From Algoriphagus boseongensis (GTDB lineage: Bacteria; Bacteroidota; Bacteroidia; Cytophagales; Cyclobacteriaceae): 64,000 nucleotides of DNA. Every line of letters starts with the position of its first letter. Position 1 is the first letter of the stretch. The DNA lies in contig NZ_SNYF01000005.1 of assembly GCF_004362805.1 (NCBI RefSeq), positions 1,078,797-1,142,796 of the forward strand. The letters run 5' to 3'. Made by a program: the position numbers and the translations under genes. The notes under the pieces are model-generated. The model saw only the letters and a list, made by a program, of their open reading frames with translations, made no database searches and was not told where the DNA came from. This document shows positions 25,404-35,070 of the stretch, in pieces.

Positions 25404-25720
25404 AATAGTTTGTTGGTTTAGGTTAGTGCTTTCCTATCTGCGAAGCGCGTACCAACAGAAAATCATTCTTATTTTTCGCAATCGATTGTGCCAGTAGTAT
25501 TAAGGTTTTTTAAAAGTTATATCAATCCAGCGTTAATCTAAGAATTGGAATTTTCCTTGAAAAAACGGTCGATCATGGGAAAACCATTGAAATCTTGTAA
25601 CAGTAGCGGACAATCCGAAGTAAAATCTTTAAAAACCAAGGTTACACGAATCAAGAAGAATTAGTGAAAATTAATTTTTAAAAATTTTCAACCTTTTTAA
25701 AATCAAGAACTTGAAAGCAA
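25404..25720. other. Non-coding stretch upstream of the exported Ig-like gene
   Basis: About 320 bases with no supportable gene on either strand. It must hold the minus-strand promoter for the gene starting at 25403, but no exact TAnnTTTG box was found close to it. Confidence 0.4.
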
Positions 25721-25748
25721 AAAACCTGTACGAGACCGTACAGGTTTT
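25721..25748 (-). terminator. Terminator after the beta-barrel-like protein gene
   Basis: Perfect 12-bp stem AAAACCTGTACG / CGTACAGGTTTT, loop AGAC, with a T run on the minus strand. Confidence 0.85.
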
Positions 25749-25785
25749 GTCCGCTAAGATTCATGTTTTTGATCAAAATCAATTT

Positions 25786-26346
25786 TTAGAATGCATAGCC
25801 AAATCCAACTCCGGCATACAATGGCCAGAATCCGTTGTTATTAAAGATCGGTGTCAGATTGATTCTCCAAGTAAAGCCTCCATCTACGGGGATTTTTCTA
25901 TAGCCAAAGTTCATTGTCCCCATTAGGCTTGGTGATCCATCTACCGGCAAAATATAATTGTAATCATATTCATAGCTCCTGCAGATAAAATTCCCATTGG
26001 AATCTATGAAGCCATCACTACAATAGGAATTGTATTCCTCATTATAGGCAAAGAAGGTAGCTCCCAATCCAATCTCAAAATAATGAGGACCTTTTCCATA
26101 GAGCTTATTTACCATTACTGGTAAAGAAAAAAATGAATCGTTCGAGGTGGCATACCCACCCATTCCGACACGCATACCCCAAGAATCCATTCGAGTTTTG
26201 TCAAACCTGAAATCATAATTAAAGCTGTATGGAAGCCCCGCTCCTCCTAGCTCTACAAAAATTGACCGGTAAGGAACTGTGGTTTCTTGAGCCATGGAAA
26301 GTGAGCCCAAACAGAATGAAATGAGAATTAGGAAAAGTTTTTTCAT
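25786..26346 (-). CDS. Putative outer-membrane beta-barrel protein
   Basis: 186 residues from the ATG at 26346, which puts a signal peptide (MKKLFLILISFCLGSLSMAQ) first; 24 upstream in-frame codons are rejected. The mature part is alternating aromatic/polar strands (FVELGGAGLPYSFNYDFRF, GMRVGMGGYATS, HYFEIGLGATFFAY, WPLYAGVGFGYAF) ending in Phe, as expected for an 8-strand outer-membrane barrel. A Cys-containing loop with Tyr and Asp residues (YCSDGF...FICRSYEYDY) could be external. No specific function is known. It is monocistronic. Confidence 0.72.
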   Translation of the reverse strand: MKKLFLILISFCLGSLSMAQETTVPYRSIFVELGGAGLPYSFNYDFRFDKTRMDSWGMRVGMGGYATSNDSFFSLPVMVNKLYGKGPHYFEIGLGATFFAYNEEYNSYCSDGFIDSNGNFICRSYEYDYNYILPVDGSPSLMGTMNFGYRKIPVDGGFTWRINLTPIFNNNGFWPLYAGVGFGYAF

Positions 26347-26453
26347 AGTTGGATTAATTTTTACCCCTAAATACGCAAATAGTGAACTAATTGCTACCTC
26401 ATATTTAGAAATTCTCAAGTTTTGAATCCATTCATAAATTGTAAATTTAGGAT

Positions 26454-27059
26454 ATGGAAACTCAGGTACCTAGCTATTCTCTTTTCCAAAAATTGGCTTT
26501 GACCTTAGCTATTAGCTTAGGCTATTGTTTCCTTTTAGCTTTTTCCTCCTGTGTAGAAGATGAGTATTACATTGAAGGTTGCCCCCTACCCACCGAGGCA
26601 GACGCTATAGGAATCAAGCAAGTTTTTTACGGACCCTATACCAACCAAAGGTATTCTACAGCTTCAGATACGGTTTTATTAAAGGATTTCAGTTTCAATT
26701 TTGAATTGGAGTTTCAGGCAAAAGAAAGAGCTTCTATTGGATCTTTACCTGGAAGATCCTTTGCGCTAAGCTGCATTCCAACCTACACAGTGAGAAACAT
26801 CTCGAATATTTCTGTAATTCTCTTGGAACCCTTTGCAGGTCTGCCTGTAGGCACTGATATCGGATTTTTATTAGAGACTACAGAAGGAAAAAAGATTTCA
26901 GAATTAAGGGTTTTCGAAGGAATCTCAGTTTATTTCGGAAGTATTTTAAAAATCACCCCTCAAAATTTTTCTCAACTTAAAACCAGGACCTTCTTATTTT
27001 TGAAAAATGGAAGCAGGTATTTTATTGATTCCTCCTCTCCTGTTCTAAAAACTAGCTAA
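26454..27059 (+). CDS. Putative lipoprotein of unknown function
   Basis: 201 residues. The N terminus is slightly long for a lipoprotein signal, but a hydrophobic helix ends in LAFSSC, a plausible lipobox (Cys at about 33), followed by acidic residues VEDEYYIEGC. The rest is beta-rich (FSFNFELEFQAKERASIGSLPG, SVILLEPFAGLPVGTDIGFLL). The family is not recognised. It resembles small Bacteroidota outer-membrane lipoproteins. The next gene starts 1 base after its stop, so it is co-transcribed with the alpha/beta hydrolase. Confidence 0.65.
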   Translation: METQVPSYSLFQKLALTLAISLGYCFLLAFSSCVEDEYYIEGCPLPTEADAIGIKQVFYGPYTNQRYSTASDTVLLKDFSFNFELEFQAKERASIGSLPGRSFALSCIPTYTVRNISNISVILLEPFAGLPVGTDIGFLLETTEGKKISELRVFEGISVYFGSILKITPQNFSQLKTRTFLFLKNGSRYFIDSSSPVLKTS

Positions 27060-27060
27060 C

Positions 27061-28131
27061 ATGCTGAAAAAAATATTTCTTTTCCTCTTTGCCTTGGCAA
27101 TGATCTTACTTATCGTTTACATGCTTGGGCCAAAAGTGGAAACCCAAAGCTTGACGATAAATTTCCCAGAAGTTCCTACGAGGTTAGCTGATTTAGAAGA
27201 TTATGTCAGGACCAGAGAGGACACCGTAATCGGATTAAAACCGGGAAATGAGGCCTATATCCAATGGGCTGATAGTTTAAACAAGCGAAAAACTCCTTAT
27301 TCAATTATTTACATCCATGGATTTGGTGCCGGTCCTATGGAAGGTGATCCAGTTCACAGGTTTCTAGGAGAGCATTTTGGGGCAAATGTATTTGTCACCA
27401 GACTACCTGATCACGGAATAAGAAGAGCAAACGGGATGGAATACCTTACTGCTCAAAAATTGGCTGATGCAGCCGGGGAGGCCTATCAAATAGGCAAAAG
27501 CCTAGGGGATTCAGTCATTGTTGTAGGAACTTCTATGGGTGGAGCTCTTTCCCTTCTTTTAGCTAGCCAGCAACCTGATATCGCTGCAGTAGTCCTTTAT
27601 TCTCCAGCAATTCGGGACAATGGAGAGCGGTTGTCAGCCCTATTCAAGCCTTGGTCTAAAGTAGTAATGGAAAAAACCATGACCAAAAACGGAGTCATGG
27701 ACATGAAAAGAACCGGGGAGAAAGCTCAATATTGGTCGGAAGTCCAGCACATGAATGCCTATGAAAGCTTAGGGGTTTTGATGTACAGCGAAATGAATGA
27801 AACTACTTTTAAAAAAATTCATCAACCCTTATTTCTAGGATACTACTACAAAAACGACAAAGAGCAAGATTTTGTGGTTTCCGTACCAAAAATGCTGGAA
27901 ATGTACTCCCAAGTTGGAACGCCTAATGAATTAAAAAAAGAAGTAGCCTTTCCAAAAGCTGGTGACCATGTGATTGGTTCGTCCATCACCTCAGAAGATT
28001 GGCAAGGGGTACTTTTCAGCACGATTGAATTCCTGGAAAATGTGGTGAAAGTGCCTGCAAATCCAAAATTTCAACAGCAAGTAGAGGAAATGGCAAAAGC
28101 CAAAGACCTGGTCGAAAGTATAGATAATTAA
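27061..28131 (+). CDS. Membrane-anchored alpha/beta hydrolase
   Basis: 356 residues. An N-terminal hydrophobic anchor (residues 3-23) suggests the periplasmic side of the membrane. The alpha/beta-hydrolase core follows: oxyanion strand SIIYIHGFGAGP, then RLPDHGIRRANG, the nucleophile elbow VGTSMGGAL (Ser in GxSxG, about residue 160), and a terminal His in KAGDHVIGS. It fits the serine aminopeptidase/monoglyceride-lipase-like S33 group. The substrate is unknown. It is second in a unit with the lipoprotein gene. Confidence 0.85.
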   Translation: MLKKIFLFLFALAMILLIVYMLGPKVETQSLTINFPEVPTRLADLEDYVRTREDTVIGLKPGNEAYIQWADSLNKRKTPYSIIYIHGFGAGPMEGDPVHRFLGEHFGANVFVTRLPDHGIRRANGMEYLTAQKLADAAGEAYQIGKSLGDSVIVVGTSMGGALSLLLASQQPDIAAVVLYSPAIRDNGERLSALFKPWSKVVMEKTMTKNGVMDMKRTGEKAQYWSEVQHMNAYESLGVLMYSEMNETTFKKIHQPLFLGYYYKNDKEQDFVVSVPKMLEMYSQVGTPNELKKEVAFPKAGDHVIGSSITSEDWQGVLFSTIEFLENVVKVPANPKFQQQVEEMAKAKDLVESIDN

Positions 28132-28132
28132 A

Positions 28133-28167
28133 AATCAAAAGGTCTGAAAATTTCAGACCTTTTGATT
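28133..28167. terminator. Bidirectional terminator between alpha/beta hydrolase and xylose operon
   Basis: A perfect 17-base inverted repeat, AATCAAAAGGTCTGAAA and its complement, with almost no loop. It ends at the stop codon of the convergent esterase gene. Confidence 0.85.
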
Positions 28168-30071
28168 TACAAGCCTTTTTTAAATGGCCAGGCAGGAAGA
28201 CCAATAGAGTTTACCAAATTGACTTCTGGATTATCCGCCCAAGCGTATCTAATTCCGATGGGATTTTGATTTGGAGACAATTGAATGCTCACTTCATTTT
28301 TGCCAGTAATCTTCCCCCAATTTGATTCAAATTTTTCTCCCTCCAATTCAAGAATAAAACCTTTGACAGAATCACCTTGAGTAAGTTTTAAGCCATCGCC
28401 AATTTCGGAGTACAGGAGTTTTAAATCGTTCTCAGTTCGGTAAATACTATCAATTTTTGGCCCTGAAGCAAGATTCCTACCTCCGAAAGCCACTTTTTCA
28501 GCCTGAAGCCAAAGCCTTTCTCCTACATCCTTTTTGTTTCTTGGATGAATATCCTTCTCTTCTCCGATGTCAATGATTACCGCCATTCCGGTTTTTGGTA
28601 ATTCCAAAGTTGCAGTTTGTGCGTCTCTCAGGTAAGCCCAATTACTTTCAGGCTGGATATCTAGCCTCTCCATGAAATTGGCCAATTGAACAAATAGGAA
28701 AGGGAAGTCACCTATTTTCCATCTTGCTCTCCAATTGGAAATCATGGTAGAGAATAATTCTTTGTACTCCTCAGGCCTTCCAGCATTGCTTTCTCCTTGG
28801 TACCAAATCACACCTTTTATCGGATAATTGGTTAATGGGGCAATCATGGCATTAAACATCACTCCTGCTTTCCAATTGAAAAATTCTACGGGTGGAAGCT
28901 GGGGTTCAACTATCGAATTCGAATAGCTCCAAGTCCCTTCCAGATTAATTTTCTTACCATTTTGAATGAAATACATCTGGTCTTTTTCTCCCAAAGCAGG
29001 CCTATTATTCCAGGTATTCACTGCCCGAATAGTTAAAACATTTTGGCCCTTTCTAAGAATGTCAGCAGGTATTTTCAAATCCGGCATTCCAGCTCCCCAA
29101 TCTTTATAATGAACTTGAACTCCATTAATATAGAGATAGGCCATTTGATCTATTCTGGGAAATACTAAAACCAAATCATCAGTAGAAGTCAGATTAAACC
29201 TTTTTCTAACCCAAGCAATGTGCTCCATGGGATTATCCTTGGGAAGGTTGATAGTGGACCAGCCGGATTCTGCATAAGCTATTGAGGCTACTTCACCGGC
29301 TTTGAGTGAATCTGGTCTTCTCACTAAAATATTTCTCATTTCCCTTCGCTTCTCATTCTCAGCAAAGACCTCTTTCCATTTCGGAGCATTCTCCACCATT
29401 TCTTTAGCTTCTTCGGTATAGGACCTTTCAGGTATAGCGGCCAAAACCTTTGCCTCGGTCCAGCCTTCTGCGGGAGTTCCTCCCCAATTGGATTCTATGA
29501 TTCCTACCGGAACGTTTTTTTCTAAACTATTTTTCTTGGCAAAAAACCAGGCCACCGCAGAAAAATCGGGTAGGTTTTCAGCATTGGCTACTTTCCATTC
29601 TCCCCCGGAAACATCCGACTTTTCAACAGCACTATAATCGTTTGGAACTTTGAAAAAACGGATGTTTGGGAATTCCTGAAGATTAAATTCCTCTTCCGCT
29701 CCTACCACTCCAGACTTTAAAGGCCATTCCATATTCGATTGACCTCCTGCAATCCAAACATCTCCTACATAAATATTTTTAACTGTTTGTATGTTGACAT
29801 TCAGATCAAAAGGCCCTCCTGCAGGTAGTGGAGGAAGTAAAACCTTCCAAGTACTATCTTCCAAAACTGTGGTACTTCCAATGGCTCCTGCCAAACTTGC
29901 TCTGACTTTTTCACCAGGAATCCCTTTACCCCAAAGACTGATTGCCTGATCCCTCTGAATCACCATTCCTTCAGAAATCAATCTGGGAAAGCTTACTTCA
30001 GATTCTGGCTTGGATCCACCACAGGCAATAAACAAGGGGATGACCAAGAATAGTAAGATATATTTCCTCAT
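28167..30071 (-). CDS. Sialate O-acetylesterase / acetyl xylan esterase-like lipoprotein
   Basis: 634 residues with a lipoprotein signal (PLFIACGG). SGNH-fold esterase blocks: VWIAGGQSNMEWPL (nucleophile Ser), VGIIESNWGGTPAEGW, GVIWYQGESNAG and DIHPRNKKDVGERL (the Asp-x-x-His pair appears as DIHP). A beta-sandwich insertion (about residues 280-390) lies between the blocks, as in sialate-9-O-acetylesterases. Its place at the end of the xylose operon favours removal of acetyl groups from xylan or xylo-oligosaccharides over sialic acid. That is inference from context. Confidence 0.9.
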   Translation of the reverse strand: MRKYILLFLVIPLFIACGGSKPESEVSFPRLISEGMVIQRDQAISLWGKGIPGEKVRASLAGAIGSTTVLEDSTWKVLLPPLPAGGPFDLNVNIQTVKNIYVGDVWIAGGQSNMEWPLKSGVVGAEEEFNLQEFPNIRFFKVPNDYSAVEKSDVSGGEWKVANAENLPDFSAVAWFFAKKNSLEKNVPVGIIESNWGGTPAEGWTEAKVLAAIPERSYTEEAKEMVENAPKWKEVFAENEKRREMRNILVRRPDSLKAGEVASIAYAESGWSTINLPKDNPMEHIAWVRKRFNLTSTDDLVLVFPRIDQMAYLYINGVQVHYKDWGAGMPDLKIPADILRKGQNVLTIRAVNTWNNRPALGEKDQMYFIQNGKKINLEGTWSYSNSIVEPQLPPVEFFNWKAGVMFNAMIAPLTNYPIKGVIWYQGESNAGRPEEYKELFSTMISNWRARWKIGDFPFLFVQLANFMERLDIQPESNWAYLRDAQTATLELPKTGMAVIIDIGEEKDIHPRNKKDVGERLWLQAEKVAFGGRNLASGPKIDSIYRTENDLKLLYSEIGDGLKLTQGDSVKGFILELEGEKFESNWGKITGKNEVSIQLSPNQNPIGIRYAWADNPEVNLVNSIGLPAWPFKKGL

Positions 30072-30121
30072 AGCAAATGGGTTAATAAAAAAGGGAGAAC
30101 TGAGCCTCCCTTTAAGTTCGG

Positions 30122-31435
30122 TTAAATAAACCGATTGATCAAATTTTCGAAATACTCCTGTTTGCCCGAAATCTGTTTTGGTTCACCCGATGCGAAAGCA
30201 TGATTTCTCAAATCTTCAAGAGTAAGTTTTCCTTCCTCAAAAGCTTTTCCGTTTCCTGAGTCATAACTTGAGTATCTGACTTTTCTTCTTTCCAAATAGT
30301 CCGACTTTTCCATGATATCGGCTGCAATCAACAAACCTCTGGCGAATGCATCCATACTTCCGATATGTGCCAAGAAAAGATCATCAGGATCGGTAGAGTT
30401 TCTTCTAACTTTTGCATCGAAGTTTACACCACCGCCCTGAAGGCCTCCGGCTGCTAAAATCACCAACATGGATTCTGCCAGTTCCTGAAGATTCAAAGCA
30501 AATTGATCGGTATCCCAACCATTCTGGTAGTCTCCTCGGTTTGCATCGATGGAACCCAAGAAACCACCGTCAGCTGCTACTTGAAGTTCGTGTTGAAACG
30601 TATGGCCAGCCAAAGTCGCGTGGTTTACTTCAATATTCAATTTAAAGTCTTTGTCCAATCCAAAATGTCTCAAGAATCCAATTACAGTTTCTGAATCGTA
30701 ATCATATTGATGCTTGGTTGGCTCCATAGGCTTCGGCTCAATAAAGAAAGTTCCTTTGAATCCATTCTTTCTTGCATAATCTCTTGCCATGGTGAGGAAT
30801 CGAGCCAAATGCTCTTTTTCACGCTTCATGTCCGTATTAAGAAGAGACATATATCCTTCTCTACCGCCCCAGAACACGTAATTTTCACCCCCTAATTTGA
30901 TGGTTGCATCAATTGCATTCTTTACTTGAGTTCCTGCGAAAGCCAAAACATCAAAGTTAGGATTGGTAGACGCGCCATTCATATAGCGTGGATTGCTGAA
31001 AACATTGGCAGTACCCCAAAGCAATTTGATTCCAGACTCTTTTTGCTTTGCCAAAGCATAGTCTGTAATGATTTGCATTCTTTTCTCATACTCAGCCAAG
31101 CTTCCACCCTCTTCAATCAAATCGATGTCATGGAAACAGTAGTAATCCACACCGATCTTGGAAATGAATTCAAAAGCTGCATCCATTTTATCCTTGGCTC
31201 TTTGAATCGGATCAGGGTTGGCATCCCAAGGATGAACAATAGTACCCGGGCCGAATGGGTCTCCACCCGTACCACAGAAGGAATGCCAATAGGCAATGGC
31301 AAACTTGAAATGTTCCTTCATGCTTTTGCCTGCAACTATTCGGTGTTCGTCATAAAAACGAAAGGCCATAGGGTTATTACTATCCCTGCCTTCAAATTGA
31401 ATTTTGCCAATAGTTGGAAAATAAGTCTTTGACAT
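30122..31435 (-). CDS. xylA: Xylose isomerase
   Basis: A 437-residue cytosolic enzyme converting D-xylose to D-xylulose (and glucose to fructose). It carries the metal and substrate blocks of the family: [13 protein letters not shown] (catalytic His), [47 protein letters not shown] and [19 protein letters not shown]. The length fits the long (class II) form. It sits 52 bases after xylB. Confidence 0.98.
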   Translation of the reverse strand: MSKTYFPTIGKIQFEGRDSNNPMAFRFYDEHRIVAGKSMKEHFKFAIAYWHSFCGTGGDPFGPGTIVHPWDANPDPIQRAKDKMDAAFEFISKIGVDYYCFHDIDLIEEGGSLAEYEKRMQIITDYALAKQKESGIKLLWGTANVFSNPRYMNGASTNPNFDVLAFAGTQVKNAIDATIKLGGENYVFWGGREGYMSLLNTDMKREKEHLARFLTMARDYARKNGFKGTFFIEPKPMEPTKHQYDYDSETVIGFLRHFGLDKDFKLNIEVNHATLAGHTFQHELQVAADGGFLGSIDANRGDYQNGWDTDQFALNLQELAESMLVILAAGGLQGGGVNFDAKVRRNSTDPDDLFLAHIGSMDAFARGLLIAADIMEKSDYLERRKVRYSSYDSGNGKAFEEGKLTLEDLRNHAFASGEPKQISGKQEYFENLINRFI

Positions 31436-31487
31436 GGTTTTCTAGGTTATTTTGATAAATAGGTAAATAGGTAAAATTGATTTTTAA

Positions 31488-32990
31488 TTAGTTAACTGAG
31501 GTGATTAGTCGGTTTAATTGCATTTCCCAATTTCGATAAACCTCTTCATAGGAATCGAAAAAATTATGATTAGGCTCCAGAGTTTCCAATAATTCAAGGC
31601 CCTCAAAGGCCTCAGCTTCAGAGGAAAATATTCCTGCGCCAATTCCTGCACCCCTTGCTGCACCCTGAGCTCCGTCTGTATCATAGAGTTCCAGATTTAC
31701 CTGGTTCATATGAACAAATGTCTTTCTGAATAAAGGACTCAAAAACATATTGGCATGACCTGCTTTTACTGTTTGCAGGTTCATTCCCATATTTTTCATC
31801 ACTCTAAATCCATAAGTCAAGGCAGAAACTATCCCCTCTTGAGCTGCTCTGACCACATGTCTTTTGTCATGCTTGAGCAAATCCAAGCCAATTAGGTGAG
31901 CTCCAACAGGTTTGTTTTGCATGATTCTTTCTACTCCATTTCCAAAAGGAATAAAAACCAATCCTTCGGAACCAGCATAAACAGAACCACCTAAGCTATT
32001 CATTTCTTCATAGGAAATCCGAGAACCTCCCATGAGTTTTTTAAGCCATGAATTCAGAATTCCAGTGCCATTTACACAAAGTAAAACTCCATAGGAAGGC
32101 TTTTTCTGTGAATGGTTGACATGCACGAAAGTATTGACTCGAGACTGAGGATCATAGAGAGGCTTATCAGCCACTCCGTATACTGTTCCTGAAGTCCCGG
32201 CAGTGGTTGCTAATTCTCCAGGCTTTAAAACTTGGAGAGAAAAAGCATTATTTGGTTGGTCCCCTGCTCGATATGAAATAGGAACCCCGGCTTCTATTCC
32301 GGTTTCCTTGGATGCCGAATCAGTAACTCTTCCTTGAATGGAAAATGAAGGAACTGCCTTAGGAATCCACACTTCAGGAATTTCCATTTGCTTGAGCAAT
32401 TTTCGACTCAAGTCATTTTCCTTAAAATCCCAGAAAATCCCTTCTGAAAGACCTGTTTCCGAAGTCAAAATTTCACCCGTGAGCTTCATGGCAATATAAT
32501 CTCCAGGAAGCATGATTTTATGGATTTTGGAAGCAATCTCTGGTTGGTTTTCTATTACCCAGCGTAGCTTGGAAGCAGTGAAGTTTCCAGGTGAGTTGAG
32601 AAGATTTGGAAGGCAATAGGCACTTCCCAATCCTTCAAATGCTTTTTCACCAATTGCTACTGCACGGCTATCACACCATATAATTGAAGGCCTTAAAACT
32701 TTCTGGTCCTTGTCTACACAAACCAAACCATGCATCTGATAGGCAATGCCTATCCCTTTTAATTCTCCTTTTTTGACTCCCGCTTTTTTGAAGATAAAGG
32801 CAGTGGATTCTTTTACATACTTCCACCACATTTCAGGATCTTGCTCGGCCCAACCGGATTCAGGAGCATTAATAGGCATTTCCTCTTCAGGAAATGCCTT
32901 TGAAGCGATGGCTTTACCAGTTTGAGCATCTAAAAGAGAAGCCTTTACAGAGCTACTCCCAATATCCAGGCCCAACAATAACTGTCTCAT
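31488..32990 (-). CDS. xylB: Xylulokinase
   Basis: A 500-residue FGGY-family kinase that phosphorylates D-xylulose to xylulose 5-phosphate. The ATP-binding start is LLGLDIGSSSVKASLLD, then ESGWAEQDPEMWW, the catalytic region YQMHGLVCVD, and IIWCDSRA. The FGGY signature region AGHANMFLSPLFRK and the GAARGAGIGAG adenosine loop are near the C terminus. It starts 3 bases after the symporter stop and is followed by xylA. Confidence 0.96.
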   Translation of the reverse strand: MRQLLLGLDIGSSSVKASLLDAQTGKAIASKAFPEEEMPINAPESGWAEQDPEMWWKYVKESTAFIFKKAGVKKGELKGIGIAYQMHGLVCVDKDQKVLRPSIIWCDSRAVAIGEKAFEGLGSAYCLPNLLNSPGNFTASKLRWVIENQPEIASKIHKIMLPGDYIAMKLTGEILTSETGLSEGIFWDFKENDLSRKLLKQMEIPEVWIPKAVPSFSIQGRVTDSASKETGIEAGVPISYRAGDQPNNAFSLQVLKPGELATTAGTSGTVYGVADKPLYDPQSRVNTFVHVNHSQKKPSYGVLLCVNGTGILNSWLKKLMGGSRISYEEMNSLGGSVYAGSEGLVFIPFGNGVERIMQNKPVGAHLIGLDLLKHDKRHVVRAAQEGIVSALTYGFRVMKNMGMNLQTVKAGHANMFLSPLFRKTFVHMNQVNLELYDTDGAQGAARGAGIGAGIFSSEAEAFEGLELLETLEPNHNFFDSYEEVYRNWEMQLNRLITSVN

Positions 32991-32993
32991 GTT

Positions 32994-34637
32994 CTACCAG
33001 AAAATCGTATATAAGGCTGCAATAATACCTGCAATTAGAATTGCACCAATTTTAAATTGAATACTGGTTTTAAATAGCTCTTTATTTACCTCTATGCTAT
33101 TTGGATGGTCTTTACCTTTTCCTTCAATCAGGGAAATGATGATCATCAAAGCTGCAAGAACTAGGAATACCACTCCCATTCTATCCAAGAATGGAAGATT
33201 CGGGAATACGATTTTCAAAACTACTGAAAGAGGAATACTCAAGGAAGCCCCCACAAGAGCAGCATTGGAAGTGGTCTTTTTCCAGAAAACACCAAAGAAG
33301 AAAATCGCAAATACCCCAGGAGAAATGAATCCGGTATACTCCTGAATAAACTGGAATGCCTGATCCAATTGGCCTAGAGCTGGAGCAACTAAAGCCGCAA
33401 TCACAAAAGCCACCAAGGCAGTAATTCTACCCACTTTCACCTGAGTAGATTCAGAGGCATTTTTACCAAAATACTTGGTGTAGATATCCATGGTAAAAAT
33501 CGTGGATGTACTATTTGCCATTGAGGCAAGAGAGGAAACAATTGCTGCAGTCAAGGCAGCAAAAGCCAAACCTTTTAATCCAGTTGGTAACAATTGAAGT
33601 AAGGTTGGATACGCCCGGTCGGATTTAACCAAATCAGTAGCCGGATCTGTCATGGACTGGATGAAGTTTGTATCTCCACCATTCTTAACAATTACCCATG
33701 CTGCGATTCCAGGAATTACCACGATCAATGGCATCAGAAGCTTCAAAAAGCCAGCGAAAATCATCCCTTTTTGGGCTTCATCCAAGCTCTTTGCAGCAAG
33801 AGCTCTTTGGGTAATGTATTGGTTGAATCCCCAATAACTCAAATTGGTAATCCACATCCCACCTATCAAAACTGAAAGTCCAGGCAAATCTAAATAGGCA
33901 TCACGACTACCTCCTTTTCCATCAGAAATCATCATTTCTCCCTTAGAAAGAATCATGGAAAAATGTCCCGGAACTTCTTTGCGAAGCAATCCCAAACCTT
34001 CCCAAGCGCTTCCGTCACCTACCATAACTAGGGAGATATAAGTAGTTGCCAAACCACCTGCAATCAGAAATACAACTTGGACTACATCCGTCCAGGCAAC
34101 AGCTTTCAAACCTCCATAAATGGAATAAATCATAGCAAATGCCGCTAGACCAATTATCCCTGTGAAAAGAGGAACATCCAAAATAGTATTTAGGGTCAAT
34201 GCGCCTAAATAAAGCACAGAGGTTAGGTTGACAAATACATAAAGGAGTAACCAGAAAATCGCCATGGTCGTACGGACTCTGGTATCATATCGATCCAAAA
34301 GGAAGCCCGGCATGGTGTAAATCCCCTTCTTGATATATACAGGAAGGAAGAAAATGGCTACGACCAACAAAGTCGCTGCCGCCATCCATTCATAGGTAGA
34401 AATAGCCAATCCCAGCGCAAAGCCCGAACCGGACATCCCGATAAACTGCTCCGCAGAAATATTTGAAGCAATTAAGGATGCACCTACTGCCCACCAGGGA
34501 AGGGCTTTGGAAGCAAGAAAGTAATCTGATGAGTTTTTAACATGGCCTTTTTTTTCACGCGAAACAAAAAGACCCATCCCGATAATCAGGAAACAATAGC
34601 CAAAAAAGACTATTAGGTCAATGGGTTCAAGAAGCAT
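32994..34637 (-). CDS. SSS-family sodium/sugar symporter, probably xylose
   Basis: 547 residues, about 14 helices, SGLT-like. Motifs are SDYFLASKALPWWAVGASLIASNISAEQFIGMSGSGFALG (read in parts: LIASNISAEQFIGMSG), YGGLKAVAWTDVVQ, and WGFNQYITQRALAAKS, which is characteristic of bacterial sodium/sugar transporters. It is the first gene of an operon with xylB, xylA and the acetylesterase, so xylose or xylo-oligosaccharide uptake is the likely job. A LacI-type palindrome lies about 90 bases upstream of the start. Confidence 0.94.
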   Translation of the reverse strand: MLLEPIDLIVFFGYCFLIIGMGLFVSREKKGHVKNSSDYFLASKALPWWAVGASLIASNISAEQFIGMSGSGFALGLAISTYEWMAAATLLVVAIFFLPVYIKKGIYTMPGFLLDRYDTRVRTTMAIFWLLLYVFVNLTSVLYLGALTLNTILDVPLFTGIIGLAAFAMIYSIYGGLKAVAWTDVVQVVFLIAGGLATTYISLVMVGDGSAWEGLGLLRKEVPGHFSMILSKGEMMISDGKGGSRDAYLDLPGLSVLIGGMWITNLSYWGFNQYITQRALAAKSLDEAQKGMIFAGFLKLLMPLIVVIPGIAAWVIVKNGGDTNFIQSMTDPATDLVKSDRAYPTLLQLLPTGLKGLAFAALTAAIVSSLASMANSTSTIFTMDIYTKYFGKNASESTQVKVGRITALVAFVIAALVAPALGQLDQAFQFIQEYTGFISPGVFAIFFFGVFWKKTTSNAALVGASLSIPLSVVLKIVFPNLPFLDRMGVVFLVLAALMIIISLIEGKGKDHPNSIEVNKELFKTSIQFKIGAILIAGIIAALYTIFW

Positions 34638-34724
34638 AGGTAAGAGTTGGGTTGGTTAATTTGATTACAAATAAAATTGTTAGTTGAAACTTTAGGATTT
34701 AAGGTCAATAAATATAGCGGTTTG

Positions 34725-34740
34725 GTGCAAACGTGTGCAC
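34725..34740. promoter_or_regulatory. LacI-family-like operator upstream of the xylose operon
   Basis: GTGCAAACGTGTGCAC is a 16-base palindrome with 14 of 16 symmetric positions and a central ACGT, the form typical of LacI/PurR-family operators. It is 88 bases before the start of the sugar symporter. No LacI-type gene is in the window. Confidence 0.5.
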
Positions 34741-35070
34741 ATAAAAGCAAGATCCAAGTCAAAATATTTGAAAAATGAGCCCAAATACAGAAAGCTTTCA
34801 TTCCTCAACCGGACAAAGACTGAAAAATTCAAGGTTATTACCCTTACCTCATAACCTCTAGGGTCTTTTTCAAAGAAAGAAAAAAAATGTCCCAAATTCG
34901 CTCAGAGAAATGTCCGAAACCGATCACTTTCATTTTCTGTTCTGCAATTCCTTCTTAAAAATTCTTACAAAAACCTTTACTCCTACTCTAAATTTGACCT
35001 TTTCAAGGAAAAGTTTAGATATTCGAGTAGGAAAATAGTAGCTAGCACCAAAATTGGAACACTAAAACCC
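34741..35070. other. Divergent regulatory region between xylose operon and sdaAB
   Basis: No supportable gene. It contains two direct copies of AAATGTCCnAAA (34885-34896 and 34908-34919, 23 bases apart) and an exact -7 box TAAATTTG at 34989-34996 on the plus strand, about 75 bases before sdaAB. Open frames seen on the minus strand here lack coding character. Confidence 0.45.
34989..34996 (+). promoter_or_regulatory. -7 promoter box upstream of sdaAB
   Basis: TAAATTTG matches TAnnTTTG exactly. No clear TTG -33 element was found. The inferred leader is about 70 bases. Confidence 0.4.

Noticed and set aside
25711..25926. 71-codon plus-strand open frame
   Set aside because: It spans a strong terminator hairpin and the end of the beta-barrel gene on the other strand.
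30926..31432. 168-codon plus-strand open frame
   Set aside because: It is the mirror of xylose isomerase, which is unmistakable on the minus strand.
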